A stretch of DNA of 64,000 nucleotides from positions 1,567,783 to 1,631,782 of the forward strand of contig NC_136006.1 in assembly GCF_048128805.1 (NCBI RefSeq), given 5' to 3'. Numbering within the stretch: position 1 is the first letter of the stretch; each line of letters starts with the position of its first letter. Origin of the DNA: Centroberyx gerrardi. Its lineage: Eukaryota > Chordata > Actinopteri > Beryciformes > Berycidae. Shown piece by piece: positions 1 through 9,944 of the stretch. The notes beneath the pieces were generated by a model that did not search any database, was not told the DNA's origin, and saw only the letters and a list, made by a program, of their open reading frames with translations. The translations under genes and the position numbers were made by a program.

Positions 1-427
1 GCCGGTAACAAGGCAGGAAGATTTCCACATGAAACACAGAATACAGAGCAGAAGGCGAAGCAGGTAACACGGAGAAACACAACAGACGAACTGGCAATCA
101 CACCATGGAACACAGACTATTAATACACACAGACTAACGGAGAAACGAGGAACAGCTGGCAGGAGGGAAAAGAGTCCGGGAGCTGATAGGTGGAAGCAGG
201 CTGGTGAAGGGGGAACAAGGTAACAGGGCTAACGAGGGTGATGCAGGGCAGGTGTGGAGGGAAGGCGCACAGAAGGGAGGAAAGTCCGAGGACATCCGGT
301 GGCTGGTGGGAGGATGGCAGGACTGGGGAGTGAAAGGAGTGGTTGACCAGGACACAGGGGCAGACAGGGGCAGATCATGGCAGACACAAGGGCTAGGGCT
401 GAGAGGGGCAGATCATGGCAGACATTT
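1..427 (-). mobile_element. Gypsy-type LTR fragment (fossil), cut by window edge
   Basis: This sequence is the same as 27008-27434, where the whole LTR-like unit (26841-27431) is present, so the window starts inside an LTR. On the minus strand the unit begins with TG and ends with CA, and it carries a short internal duplication of a GGGGCAGATCATGGCAGAC motif near its right end. It abuts a gypsy protease fragment of the opposite orientation, so the junction is a rearrangement rather than an intact element. It is a fossil with no coding capacity. The LTR identity rests on terminal dinucleotides and resemblance to other LTRs in this window. Confidence 0.5.
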
Positions 428-1298
428 CAGTCATGTGACCCTTTCAAAGCCCAGAGCTAGACTTGGCTTCTTGGAACTGAAGGTGACGTACAATACAAAC
501 TGTGCCTCCAAGTACATTAGGAACATCCATCTTGGGCATGGATCTCTTCAAAGCCCTGCATCTCGAGATTAATGAAGTTGTTATTATAACTAAGGTTCAG
601 GAACTAAGACCACGCCTCAAGCACACATTCAATTTCCTGCTCCACTCTATTTAAATGCACCTAACCATTACCCTTTCTCTTTCTCGTATGTCTCAGTTCT
701 CACATCCCTCCCCCCAAACCCCTTTTTTCTCAGTCTTTCATGCTCTTCTCCCTCAGTACAGGAACCACAGGTGGAAATGATGGAGCCAGAAGACTCCCCA
801 TCAGCGAGACAGTGCCCCCACCCTGAGTCCCAATTCCCTGAGTTCCTCGGCTGACCATCGACCCCAACTCATCCGAACCCTCAATTCATCCCCTCGTCTC
901 GACCCCTGATTCATCCCTCTATCCTCGACCCTTGTTTCATCCCTCCGTTCTCAACACCTCTCTCTCTCAATAAACTGTCTAAATACATCTCATAGTGGCG
1001 TGGTCTTTGTTTGTGAAAAGATGCTTGTGTCACTACCAGTACACCCCCTACTGTCCCTGTACAGCACACTACTGTTGACACACACTACAGAGACTGGAAC
1101 AGTTACTGGCTTTGACCACAACATCACAGTGAGACCTGAGGTATGGCCTGTGCAGCAAAAGTTACGCCGTCCGCCCTTTGCTGTACGTGATGCAGTCTCC
1201 CAGCAGCTACAGAGATTGGAGAATGACTGTGTCATTGAACGCATCAATTCATCACCATGGACTCTCTGCCTAGCCTCCCTCATGCCCAACCCATGTTG
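428..1298 (+). mobile_element. Ty3/gypsy fossil (protease and RT start fragments) with a nested insertion
   Basis: Translation shows pieces of a gypsy polyprotein that are more complete at 8930-9913: the C-terminal part of the retropepsin region (around 428-595) and the start of reverse transcriptase (around 1068-1298, with a QQKLRR..FAVRDAV..QLQRLE motif). Between them lies about 470 bp, roughly 597-1067, that is absent from the copy at 9.5-9.9 kb. This insert contains a TATA-like TATTTAAA and an AATAAA, so it may be a promoter-bearing element such as an LTR, but its ends were not resolved. The element is broken and partial. An almost identical copy lies at 27435-28305. Confidence 0.6.
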
Positions 1299-1299
1299 A

Positions 1300-2089
1300 C
1301 CAAATGGTGAACCAAAGTGACCTGGATCTCATCTGAGATAACTGTTCTCCTTGCACTTCTTTGTCCTCGTCCTCCTCTTCCTCCTCTTCCTGTCACTCCT
1401 CTTCCTCTAGCTGTCATTGCAACATTGTTCTCAAACACAAGAGAGCTCACCTGTGGCCTTTTTCATAGAGCTAAAGCTCTGATTTCTGAGTGAACAATTC
1501 AGATATTAGTGTTTATATGTGTGATGAGTGGATGTTGCCAATTGGTAAATTAATTTAAGCATTTGGGATGGCAGTGCTCCAAATGAACACATGTGATTTT
1601 AGTTTTTGAATACTGTGCTAATCTAGAGAATGAGGGAAAACTACACAGTAGTTACTGTGTGTTGTGTTTTGCAAAAAGTGTGATTGAGAATTGCAAACTG
1701 AGTGAAAAGCAGAAAATGTGCTTGTAGGTTTGCAGACTTGGTTTAGGGATTTGATACATGAGTTTCAGGTTTTAGTGATTGTGTCCCAAGTTCCAGTTTT
1801 AGTGTGTAAACAATTGTGGAAAAACTGTAATGTCACAATGCTGAACCCATCATTGCATTTGGGATTAGGAAGGGACGAGGAGAAGGGAAATCAGAGCAGG
1901 GAGGTAAAGGTGATGAAGAGAGGTGAAGGAGAGAGGGAGTGATGAAGATGAAGATGAAGATGAAGAGGATTATTCCAGAAGGCAGCGAGGCAGGGATTGA
2001 GGGAGGAGGCACCAGTCTGTAGAGAGAAAGAGTGAAAAAGAGATGAAGGGATGGAGAGACAGAAAGAGTGAAAGAAGGGAGGGAGGAAA
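1300..2089. other. 5' flank of TAAR A, no gene
   Basis: Non-coding flank shared nearly base for base with the flanks of B (about 9945-10678) and D (about 28307-29090). It contains a GAAGAT short tandem repeat near 1941-1966; D has one 6-bp unit fewer. The last 200 nt are strongly purine-rich on the coding strand. No open frame here behaves like a gene: the frames seen overlap on both strands and consist of low-complexity Ser/Pro/Leu or Glu/Arg stretches. Confidence 0.6.
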
Positions 2090-2172
2090 GACATAAATCA
2101 GCTGTGTGATAGAGAGCTTTGGTCAGAAAGCTGCCAGACCTCAGCAGCTTCTCCTCTCCTCCTCTCTCTCTG

Positions 2173-3456
2173 ATGATGGAGACCCTGGAAGGAGGTGAAC
2201 TCTGCTTTCCACAGCTCCTCAACACTTCCTGCAGGAAGCCGACACGTCCTCACTCTGAGGCCATGTTCCTCTACATCCTGCTGTCCTCCATCTCTCTGCT
2301 CACCGTGGTTCTCAACCAGCTGGTCATCATCTCCATCTCTCATTACAGGCAGAGATATACTTCTCAGCATAGACTGAAATATTTTTATATTGCTAAATAT
2401 TAACAGTTAGACTTATAAGAAGAAATGGCTTTGGGCTAGTATGTATATGTCACATAAAGGCTTGTGATGAATACATTCAGGAATTTTGATAATGTTTTTG
2501 ATCATTTATAATGTTTTACATCTGTTACATCTTGCATTAGACATACTACAATTTCTACTATTATTACTACTACAACTAATGTAACAGTACTTTTGAGACT
2601 GCCACTACTACTAATAATGATATTCTCCCACTCCAGGCAGCTCCACACCCCCACCAACCTCCTCCTCCTCTCCCTGGCTGTCTCAGACCTCCTTGTGGGC
2701 CTCCTGCTGATGCCGATTGAAATCATCCGTATAGAGTCCTGCTGGTTTCTGGGTGACCTCATATGTGCTCTCTTTTACTATGCTTCCTTCATTGTTACCT
2801 CTGCCTCAGTAGGAAACATGGTGCTCATATCAGTCGACCGCTATGTGGCTATTTGTGACCCTCTGCGTTACCCCACCAAAATCACTCAGAGAAGAGTTAA
2901 AATCTGTGTTTGTCTGTGTTGGGTCTGTTCTGCTTTCTATAGCAGTCTGATTCTAAAGGATCACCTGAAACAACCAGACAGGTATAATTCCTGTGTTGGA
3001 GAGTGTGTGGTTGTCATTAGCTATATAGCAGGAGCTGTTGACCTTGTTGTGACCTTTATTGGTCCCATTACTGTCATCATAGTTCTGTATATGAGAGTAT
3101 TTGTGGTGGCTGTGTCTCAGGCTCGTGCCATGCGATCCCACATTGTGGCTGTCACACTCCAGCGTTCAGTGACTGTAACTGCTAAGAAATCTGAGAGGAA
3201 AGCAGCCAGGACTCTTGGTATTGTCATAGTTGTTTTTCTAATATGTTTCTGTCCATATTACTATCCCTCTCTTGCAGGCCAGGACACCTCAAGCGGTGCT
3301 TTATATTTAGCCTTTATGATCTGGCTGCTTTATTGTAACTCCTGTCTAAACCCTGTGATCTATGCCTTTTTCTACCCCTGGTTTAGAAAATCTATTAAAC
3401 TGATTGTTACACTTCAGATACTGCAGCCTGACTCCTGTGAAGCCAACATACTGTAG
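2173..3456 (+). CDS. taar: Trace amine-associated receptor A (clade III type, two exons)
   Basis: Exon 1 is 2173-2348 and exon 2 is 2637-3456, joined in phase 2 to give 331 aa. The ATG at 2173 was chosen because an ATG-ATG pair opens the frame in all eight copies; the frame upstream starts only at TTG. Visible features: N-glycosylation site NTS at residue 17, Cys20, TM1 Asn in VVLNQ, Asp76 (2.50), Cys102 (3.25), Ser109 at 3.32, DRY 126-128, ECL2 Cys178 and Cys182, Asp194 (5.42), CFCP in TM6 in place of CWxP, and the TAAR signature NSCLNPVIYAFFYPWF. It is a seven-helix olfactory receptor predicted to couple to the olfactory G protein; the ligand is unknown but Asp5.42 suggests an amine. ICL2 reads DPLRY, as in F only. 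The intron donor is GC rather than GT, so splicing efficiency is uncertain. A possible poly(A) signal AATAAA lies at 3972-3977. The paralogue number cannot be assigned. Confidence 0.93.
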
Positions 3457-4481
3457 AGAGAGGCTGTGAAGCTTGGACAGATGAAGAAAAATATATTTTG
3501 GTAAAACACAGTGAATTTGTATGTAACCACATTGTCATGAACTATTCATTCTATGTAAATAAGAGCTGTAATATATTTTGTAAAGTGCAACAACATGATT
3601 TAAAGTAAAATGGAAACATTTCTTGTCCTCATGCTGTTGAATGGAACTTGTCTGCCTGGTTTCCACAACAGGGCCAAACAGGGCTAGTCAGGGTTTAGTC
3701 ATCATCTATTTCACTGATTTTCCCAAAACACCACCTCTGTTATTCTTTTCCATCTTAGTGCAAACAGAGATGATTGGTCAGGTGGGCTTTAGTTCCATAT
3801 TATTTTTCTCAATTGGTTTTCTCATTGTTCTAATCATTCATAAGCACCGTTAAAATCATTTAGGTAAACACAGACATAATACAGAGGTAGATATAACAAC
3901 AGCATCATTGTTGCATCACATGGATACAAAAATATGGGATACAAGGTGTGCAATGTAATGAGTAAACATTAAATAAAGCTGCAGAAATCGTGGTCTGTGT
4001 CTCCCTCTGCTGTTCTTAGTGAGTTTTACACATAGAACATAACCTGCCATCCTTCCTTCCTTGTTCATGATTTGCCGTATTGTTCGATTCACAGTCCTAA
4101 ATATCTTTAAATATTTGTGTAGCCCAGCTTCCTAATCTATAGCTAGGACCTTGCTAGTGGGGTACAACACATACAACGGTACTAATATACTAGTATACAA
4201 TAATATATCAATAATCATATACTACTTTATAGAGGTGTACAGAGACGTCATTATCTGTATCTGTATCTGTTCAACCAACAAAATTATCTGTATCTGTATT
4301 CGGATAGAAGACCGGAAGTGGGCGTGGTTTATACCAGAAGTCACGTTAAATCGGGCAAATGTATTTTCTAATCTAATATTCATTGGCAATGCAATTTTTG
4401 TGCCTTCAAAGCATCAAATTGATTTAATATTGGCATATAATTAATTATGAAATATATTTCCACATCCTCATACTGTACTTT

Positions 4482-4484
<3 letters not shown>
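3457..4484. other. Duplicated 3' flank of TAAR A
   Basis: This flank recurs after B (12046 onward), D (30458 onward) and E (40861 onward), and in inverse orientation after G (below 52613), with a more diverged version after F. It holds the putative poly(A) signal and a small open frame at 3641-3853 that is only partly preserved between copies and is unlikely to be coding. The GACGTCATTATCTG region around 4243-4330 recurs at 13200 and 31613. No gene or family-level repeat identity was recognised. Confidence 0.6.

Positions 4485-4530
<46 letters not shown>
4485..4530. repeat. (TC)n microsatellite
   Basis: About 23 CT units are followed by a T-rich tract. The equivalent sites in the B and D blocks (around 13442 and 31855) have only a few units, so the expansion is private to this copy. 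Confidence 0.9.
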
Positions 4531-4535
<5 letters not shown>

Positions 4536-4911
4536 TTTTTTAGTTTTTAACTAAACTAAGTTTTATGAACTGTGAACCCCACCACCACCTTATTGTGGCC
4601 TTGCACAATTTGCAGATGACTTCAGTTGTATCAGTTGGGCTCATTGTAAAGTGCTCCCAGATAGCACTGCTTGTTTTGCGATTTTGTTTTTGCTGGGGGT
4701 TCGGCAGAGTCCATTGCTAGCTTCACAAATCACTTATTGCTGTCACTTGAACTTGTTGCTGTCTGTTTAAATAACCATGAAATACTTGGTAGGGTGTTAG
4801 TGGACGCTAAGTCAAAATTTCATGAAACCTATGGCTGATACATACAGCATGTTACATCTTAAACGGATGAATATTGACTGAAATACAAGGTAAAATGTCA
4901 TTTTTTTCAAT

Positions 4912-5275
4912 ATTTCGACTGGGTTTTTTAAATGGAGGAAATTAACACATACAGCTAAAAACTACAGGTTCTAAGGTTCATTTTGATGTATAGGTTGCGG
5001 AGGTTTGAAAGAAATCCAGCTGCCACACCAGGCTTTTGTCTCGCTAGCTCCCGCACATGATGCCTCCTCCTCCTCGATGCGAGAGTTTCCCTGAGTGACA
5101 GCCGGGAACGGTCCGCTCTCAGCCCGCTGCCTGCTTTGCGCTGACTCGGTGGAGGCGACTACAGAATATAGCGATCACTTTTCAATATTGTGTAGTAAAT
5201 GAAACGACTTTCGACTGGGTTTTTTTTAAATGGAGGAAATTAACACATACAGCTAAAAACTACAGATTCTGTGTG
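4912..5275. repeat. Direct repeat pair of about 63 bp
   Basis: A segment starting TTTCGACTGGGTTTTTTAAA and running through AAAAACTACAG occurs at about 4912-4974 and again at about 5208-5271, roughly 296 bp apart. The same pair is found at 13842/14137 and 32253/32547 in the B and D blocks. The spacer is GC-rich in its middle. The arrangement resembles short terminal repeats of an unknown element, but no TG/CA or inverted ends were seen. Confidence 0.6.
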
Positions 5276-5315
5276 GACTGCACTGTCTCAGCAAAGACTG
5301 TCCATTGTTATTCAA

Positions 5316-5648
5316 ATAACAAACCATTGGTAACAAAGGACATCAAGGCCATCCTCAATACAAAGAAGGGCTTTTAGAGCTGGCAATAGGGAGAAGGTGA
5401 GGACAATCCAAGGGGACCTGAAAGTGAAGTCTGGAGTGGCATGAAGACCATCACTGGTTTCAGGCCGACTGGCGGCAGAGGGGCTGAGGGCGGCTTGGAC
5501 AGGGCCAATGAACTTAATCTGTTCTTCAATAGATTTGACACGGTGGCCCCTGCCCATCCCCCCCTTGACTCATCTGTTTTCTGCCTCCAACCACCATCTA
5601 CTCCACCGCCCCCCCCTCCCCCTTCTTACAGCCCCCCATCCTCCAGTG
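5316..5648 (+). mobile_element. LINE ORF2 linker fragment (between endonuclease and RT)
   Basis: The plus strand encodes a peptide typical of the region between endonuclease and RT in fish LINEs: KPLVTKDIKAILNTKKR, then VWSGMKTITGFRPTGG and LDRANELNLFFNRFDT. Relative to the copy at 14250-14640 this one lacks about 84 bp encoding the KIREAKEKYRRRLERKLQQ stretch. It is a short dead fragment that joins a BEL/Pao fossil on its right side near the CCAGTGGAACCCAGAG motif. The same junction is present in all three blocks, so it predates the duplications. Confidence 0.65.
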
Positions 5649-5649
5649 G

Positions 5650-6888
5650 AACCCAGAGTAGCCTTGTACTTGGACTACCTCATGGCGTACAGTCGGAAGG
5701 GGAAGATTCTTCAGGGCTCCCTGGAGCTTCAGAAAACTGGCAGCAGGGGTATGTACAATGGTTCTCTCAGAACCAACGTCAAGGACTGCGAAGGTCCTCA
5801 ACATTCGTCCTTCATTCTGTAGGACAACTGGAACAATCTTCAACATGACTCCGGTTGAACAATTTGGTCAGTCCAAGAAGCATGCATCTTGTGAGGTGGC
5901 ATGTACCATAAGGACTTTGTTGGGGTCTGACGATTCCTTTGGTGCAGTGTCATGCAGAATAGTGAGATGGATCTGCTTCCATGTATTACAAGCATTTTTA
6001 AGGGTGCATATATTAGCAGGATGGCAAGGGGCACACTTGTAGCATTGGTCATTATTAGCAATCCAGTCTCTAAGTTGTGAGACTGTAAACGCCTTTATTT
6101 GTGGGCAGGTTCCCAGGAAATGTTCCCAGTTATTACAGTAAGGACAGTATGGCTGGAACTTTGCCCTCCCTTTAGGCTGTTTCTTCTTCACCTATTGTTC
6201 GGCTATTGAATGACCGGCAGAACAGGCTGAAGCGCTAGTGTGGTACATAGTTGTGGGAGACTCTCTTCCGAGGTTCCTTCCCAGTAGCTCCTTGTCTCTT
6301 TTCCGCACCCAACGGGTGAAAGACCTGACTGGATATACTCTTAGCCTGGGCTTTGACCGTCAGCCATGATGATAGGGCTGGCAAAGTGTAGGTGTTACCA
6401 GTGCCATCTTGCAGAATATTGTGGGTAAGACAGTACTCAATGAAGCTGTCACGGTAATAGGCAGGCAACTTACTGAGCAACTTGTCAACATGGGAACCAC
6501 ATCGAAGTTCATTACCCTCAAGACCCTCAATGGACTGAAGCATACCAATGGGAGAATGGACTGACAGGGTGAACTCTTGAAGGCATGGTTATCACCTGGT
6601 TTTATAGGTGGGGCATTATGAATACTGGAGATCTCGCTTTGGACCAATTGATGAGGTTGGCCATACTTTGCTCTTAAAGCTGTTAGAGCAATGGTATATG
6701 GCATGGTTGAATGCATGAAGGATTTGGCCAACCTGTAGCACTAGGAAGCCTCAAGTGGTCCATCAAAACCTGAAACTAATAATGTTCAGAAAGGTGATTA
6801 TGAATGCCCAGCAAACTCTCTAAAGCAATGTCAAGGAGAATGAAATCACTCTCTTTCCCACTTTCAAAGTATGGTAACCTAGGCTTCA
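5650..6888 (-). mobile_element. BEL/Pao retrotransposon fossil, gag-protease part (copy A)
   Basis: On the minus strand the translated pieces are, in order: a gag capsid-region piece (YGQPHQLVQSEI, PPIKPGD, KLPAYYRDSF), a zinc-knuckle region (CPYCNNWEHFLGTCPQ, CYKCAPCHPANIC) and a BEL-type aspartic protease start (FAVLDVGSERTIV). These are diagnostic of BEL/Pao elements. This copy retains the capsid part, which the copies in the B and D blocks do not show, while those retain the gag N-terminus. It is broken, with several disruptions. The right end is a junction with the gypsy fossil that follows. Confidence 0.75.
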
Positions 6889-7809
6889 GAGCACAGCCAA
6901 AGGAGACTGCAGCAGAACAGGTACTGAAGACTGCGGCAACTCAGGCTCAGCAGATTGCTGCAACACAGGAACAGAAGACTTAACCAGCTCAGAAACAGAA
7001 GGCTTTAGCAGCACATGAACAGGAGACTGCCGCAGCTCGGGAACCGGGAGCTTTAGCGGAGCAGGAACAGACTGGACCTCAGTAGTGATGCTGAGTAGCA
7101 GAGACTCCGTGGTGCTGGGCAGCAGAGACTCTGTGGCGCTGGGCTGCTGAGAGAGCCAGTGGCGTCGGGAGCCATGGGGACCTCGCCTCCTCTTGGAGAC
7201 TCCGCAGTTCCCCGTGAAAATGGCAAGGCGAGTCCCTTCATAGGGTGACCGCTGGACGTCAGGGTGGCTCCACAGCTGATCCATATTAGTCTCATGGGGT
7301 TCAGGAAATGCAGAATCAGGACAGGTAGGTTCAGGACAGGCAGACTGCAGGCTCATGACGCCGAGCATAACCGACTGGAGTGCAGGCTGGTTGCGAGAAG
7401 TCCGAGGTGCAGGCTGAAGGCTAGCAGACCCAAGGCTAGCAGACTGGGAGACAGGCTGGTGGCTAGCAGGCCCGAAGCTAGCAAACTGGGAGAAAGGCTG
7501 GTGGCTAGCAGGCCCAAAGCTAGCAAACTGGGAGACAGGCTGAAGGCTAGCTGGCCGGTTGCTAGCAGACAAGGCTGCTAGACGGGCAAGGTAAGCAGGC
7601 AGGGAAAGGGGCTGAAACCCCCCAGAGCTTTCTTCCACTGCCGGGAGACGAGAGGTTTGGGGCTTGAGTGCACTGGGGATTGAGAGTGCAGGGGAGACAG
7701 ACAAGCAGGCAGGGAAAGGGGCTGAAACCCCCCCGGGGCTTTCTTCCACTGCACCGGGACAAGAGAGGGTTGGCTGTGTCCGCTGGGTTCATGACTGGCC
7801 GGATCATAC
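6889..7809 (-). mobile_element. Ty3/gypsy gag fossil next to its LTR
   Basis: Read on the minus strand, the leader just inside the LTR begins MNPADTANPLL, which resembles the start of gag in a common fish gypsy family, followed by a Pro/Ser/Ala-rich region with repeats (SSVPVLLQSP-like and ASFGPASHQPVSQ-like). No reverse transcriptase or integrase is present here. The piece is broken and partial. Identity rests on the gag start and the adjacent LTR end, so the family call is moderate. Confidence 0.55.
7405..7560. repeat. 42-bp coding minisatellite inside gag fossil
   Basis: Three to four tandem units of 42 bp with a GGCTAGCAGGCCCAAAGCTA core are visible. On the minus strand each unit encodes 14 residues of the type QPVSQFASFGPASH. 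The period is a multiple of three, so the array grew while in frame, or keeps an older in-frame array. Confidence 0.75.
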
Positions 7810-8377
7810 TGTTACGGCTAGGCAAGTGAACCCAAGTGCAGACACAGAGACAAGAGGCAATGAGCACAGTTCAAAAGACAGTTTATTTACTGGGCTGGTA
7901 GCTGGAAGCTGGAGCGAGGACCTGGGCAGGCAGTCAGAAACCTGGAGCTGAGGATTGGCATGAGGCTGGGCCAAGGCAGGACAGGGAAAGTGCAGAGGAG
8001 AGCCAGGCAGAGCGGGCTCCAAAGAGCGGGGAGCCGAACTGATCCGACGAGGGAAGCAGGCGAGGCAGGAAGACTGGGGATAGAGGCTGGAGTCTGGCTG
8101 GCAGGCTGAATGGTAGCAGAGTCTTTGGAAGAACAAAGTGTATGATCCGGCGGAGAGTGGATGGCAAACTGGGGATAATATACTGTGGGCTGATGAGCTG
8201 ATGGAAAGCAGGTGAGCAGACTGGAGATGAGCAGATTACAGGCAGGTGTGCAAGAAGAGCTTGAGCTGGGAGTCAGGAGAACGAGGGGAGACCACGCCCA
8301 CACACAACAAGACAGAAAGAGAGAGACAGACAAAAGAGCACTGGGAACACAGGGAAAAGGAAACAAATGTGAAATTA
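7810..8377 (-). mobile_element. Gypsy LTR (fossil), 5' LTR of the gag piece
   Basis: The left boundary is clear: minus-strand sequence ends GCCGTAACA and is followed by a leader and the gag start. The body resembles the solo LTR at 49726-50369, sharing CACGCCCACACACAA-like and GGGAACACAGGGAA-like blocks in the same order, and the same GTGAACCCAAGTGCAGAC-type end. The right boundary is not certain because SINE-like sequence follows. No coding capacity. Confidence 0.5.
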
Positions 8378-8520
8378 AAATGTGACTTACGGTTGCATGT
8401 CCTATGAAAACGCTGGGGAATCGAACCCTGGTCGCCGACATTGAAGGCAAATGTATACGGCCATCCCCCATCCCCGACCACAACAGCCTTACTAGCCACC
8501 GTGCTACTTCAATGTCACGG
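8378..8520 (-). mobile_element. tRNA-derived SINE
   Basis: On the minus strand there is an A-box-like TGGCTAGTAAGG and, about 70 nt downstream, a B-box-like GGTTCGATTCC, i.e. an internal RNA polymerase III promoter with the spacing of a long-variable-arm tRNA (Leu/Ser-like). The intervening sequence does not fold as an intact tRNA and has no discriminator-CCA context, so a SINE head is a better fit than a tRNA gene. The tail was not delimited. Confidence 0.5.
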
Positions 8521-8929
8521 TACTTCCTGTTTATAGTTGTGTCTCCTTCACGTAACTGTATCGTGCTGGGAACACGTAAATTTAACACTTTACGTTCCAC
8601 CAACACATAATTCGCTGTTAACATGTCGTGTTCATTTCACATTTTTCTGTGAGATCGGTCTGTAATTTTTTAACACCCTGCTCATATGTCAGTTTTTTCA
8701 CGCTTCCCATTCATTTTCTATGTAAGCGGCCGTGCAATGCATTCTGGTAGTGCCGCAGTGCGTTTCGAGAGACGGCACATCACGTTGGCCACTCCACATT
8801 TACATAAAGTTGAGCTCTATTCTACTTTATGCAAATCAGGGGCGTCCAAATTGACTTGCCGCCTCTCAAAACTCCCAAAACTCATGTACAAACTTTTAAA
8901 CTAGCCGCTGTCGATCTAAAATGAATACA

Positions 8930-9913
8930 GATTCAGCAACTGCATGGCTTATTATGCTGCTTGAGGACAAGCCTACGCTTGAGACGGCTCTTCCAATTTC
9001 TGCTCAGATTTAAAGTGCAGTCGCTGAAGCTAAAGCTATGGCTACTACCGGAGCAGCAGCTGAAGCCATGGTTGGCATGGTGCGTGGGAATACTTTTCGC
9101 AGAGGAGGGAGGCACAGGCATGAACAGAAACATCGTCGTCCTCCAGACCGCCTTCAAGGACAGCTGCGATGAACAGCTTAACGGCTGCTGGTAAAACATG
9201 CTGCCGCTGCGGATCCTCAACACACATTGCAAGTTATCCCAAGTGCCCAGCTAAATCGGCCACATGCAGACAGCGCAAAAAACATGGACATTTTGCCAGG
9301 GTTTGCAGGAGTAAGACCACTTCATACAACGTGGGAGAGGTGTCCAGTGAGTGTGTTACAGTACTACTAGTTGATGAGGATGATGTGACTACACTGAATA
9401 GTAAACTGATATGCAATGTCTCCCTTAATGCGTCAGATGGCCCTACAATTACTGCTGACTTGATAGTCGATACTGGTTCTACTGTCTCTATTCTCCCTGA
9501 GCATATGCACAAGAGACATTTCAGTCATGTGACCCTTTCAAAGCCCAGAGCTAGACTTGGCTTCTTGGAACTGAAGGTGACGTACAATACAAACTGTGCC
9601 TCCAAGTACATTCATATTGTACCAGCAGGAACATCCATCTTGGGCATGGATCTCTTCAAAGCCCTGCATCTTGAGATGAATGAAGTTGTTATTATTATAA
9701 CTGAGGTTCACACTACTGTTGACACACACTACAGAGACTGGAACAGTTACTGGCTTTGACCACAACATCACAGTGAGACCTGAGGTATGGCCTGTGCAGC
9801 AAAAGTTACGCCGTCTGCCCTTTGCTGTACGTGATGCAGTCTCCCAGCAGCTACAGAGATTGGAGAATGACTGTGTCATTGAACGCATCAATTCATCACC
9901 ATGGACTCTCTGA
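8930..9913 (+). mobile_element. Ty3/gypsy fossil: gag zinc knuckle, protease, RT start
   Basis: The plus strand carries a CCHC knuckle (CCRCGSSTHIASYPKCPA, then CRQRKKHGHFARVC), a retropepsin active site (LIVDTGSTVSILP), the GTSILGMDLF protease tail, and the start of RT (FAVRDAVSQQLQRLENDCVI..SSPW). It is a broken internal fragment with no LTR seen at either side. It is the fullest copy of the gypsy family whose remnants lie upstream of A and D. Confidence 0.75.
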
Positions 9914-9944
9914 CCAGCCTCCCTCATGCTCAACCCATGTTGAC

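Noticed and set aside
204-572. 122-aa plus-strand frame near the left edge and its twin at 27211
   Set aside because: It spans the boundary between an LTR read in antisense and a gypsy protease fragment, so it is a chance fusion frame and not a gene.
2613-2636. Alternative start ATGATATTCTCCCAC in frame with exon 2
   Set aside because: It would give a receptor without TM1 and the glycosylated N-terminus. It coincides with the acceptor tract, so splicing to exon 1 is the better model.
2953-3141. Minus-strand frame (MGSHGTSLRHSHHKYSHIQN start) opposite every TAAR
   Set aside because: It is the antisense shadow of the conserved TM5-ICL3 coding region and is present in all copies for that reason.
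3641-3853. Recurring open frame (about 67-70 aa, MELVCLVSTTGPNRASQG start) downstream of A, D, E and G
   Set aside because: It recurs only because the flank is duplicated. Its C-terminal half differs in frame between copies and it has no recognisable domain or start context.
8378-8520. A possible tRNA gene
   Set aside because: A and B boxes are present but the body does not form a proper cloverleaf, so a tRNA-derived SINE was called instead.
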